NCBI GenBank assembly: GCA_019749855.1
Contig: JAIEPI010000194.1
Location: 1-6,248, forward strand
DNA length: 6,248 nt
From: Rickettsiales bacterium
Lineage (GTDB): Bacteria > Pseudomonadota > Alphaproteobacteria > Rickettsiales > UBA998
Direction: 5' to 3'
Shown: one piece after another, positions 6,106 to 6,248 of the stretch
Layout: each line of letters opens with the position of its first letter
Numbering within the stretch: position 1 is the first letter of the stretch
Made by a program: the position numbers and the translations under genes
The notes under the pieces: generated by a model
What the model saw: only the letters and a program-made list of their open reading frames with translations
What the model was told of the DNA's origin: nothing
Database searches by the model: none

Positions 6106-6248
6106 ATGACAGACATTATGCCGCGCTCACAGAATCTCTGGTACAAGCCGCTGCTTGGTGCTGCGGCATTGCTTGGCGGTAAGGGTGTTCAAGGGATTAT
6201 CAGCCTGATTTGCACGGCAATCTGTGCGCGTGCTTTAGGTGTGGAGAC
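6106..6248 (+). CDS. N-terminus of a polysaccharide/lipid flippase-like membrane protein (3' end outside window)
   Basis: Forty-seven codons are visible from ATG 6106, with GGGA (6097-6100) five bases upstream. In-frame ATGs at 6088 (no ribosome binding site) and 6118 are alternatives. After a short polar start (MTDIMPRSQNLWYK), a long hydrophobic segment begins (residues 15-37: PLLGAAALLGGKGVQG, then IISLICT), followed by ARALGVE. The pattern of first helix, GGKGVQ and a terminal A-R-x-L-G matches the beginning of oligosaccharide flippases of the MATE/MOP superfamily (RfbX/Wzx type). Such proteins move lipid-linked glycans across the inner membrane. The gene is divergent from lptF. It might belong to a neighbouring envelope-polysaccharide locus or to sphingolipid glycan handling, but too little is visible to say. 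Identification rests on fewer than 50 residues. Confidence 0.6.
   Translation, partial: MTDIMPRSQNLWYKPLLGAAALLGGKGVQGIISLICTAICARALGVE

Overview
The window carries a compact set of lipid-related genes that looks alphaproteobacterial, with intermediate GC content (judged by eye). The taxonomic call is an inference. It rests on the gene families: a degenerate MobA-like nucleotidyltransferase beside a GNAT-fold acyltransferase resembling bacterial ceramide synthase, as in the Caulobacter/Sphingomonas type of sphingolipid locus. No rRNA, tRNA, mobile element or CRISPR array is visible.

Layout, left to right. Positions 1-519 (+) hold the C-terminal part of a protein I cannot name. After a 16-base convergent gap, everything from 536 to 6005 is on the minus strand. 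In transcription order it reads lptF-like (6005-4863), lptG-like (4866-3793), an 86-base gap, a fatty acid hydroxylase/sterol desaturase-family protein (3706-2915), a ceramide-synthase-like acyltransferase (2915-1776), a nucleotidyltransferase-like protein (1779-1024) and a secreted DUF2147 protein (1027-536). Four of the five junctions in this string are 1- or 4-base start/stop overlaps, which indicates translational coupling. The exception is the 86-base gap, which holds a possible promoter and a weak hairpin. A 100-base divergent intergenic region (6006-6105) separates lptF from the first 47 codons of a plus-strand membrane protein that looks like a polysaccharide/lipid flippase, cut by the window end.

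Working model (inference): the acyltransferase N-acylates a sphingoid base to make a ceramide, the hydroxylase adds a hydroxyl to the long-chain base or acyl chain, and the nucleotidyltransferase-like protein acts in head-group chemistry or lipid handling. The LptF/LptG pair extracts the finished lipid from the inner membrane, and the DUF2147 protein acts in the periplasm. The pair lacks the lptD, surA or pepA neighbours typical of the lipopolysaccharide-export locus, so it may be a second, lipid-specific Lpt permease. Serine palmitoyltransferase, ceramide reductase and the Lpt ATPase are not in the window and would be expected nearby or elsewhere if the model holds.
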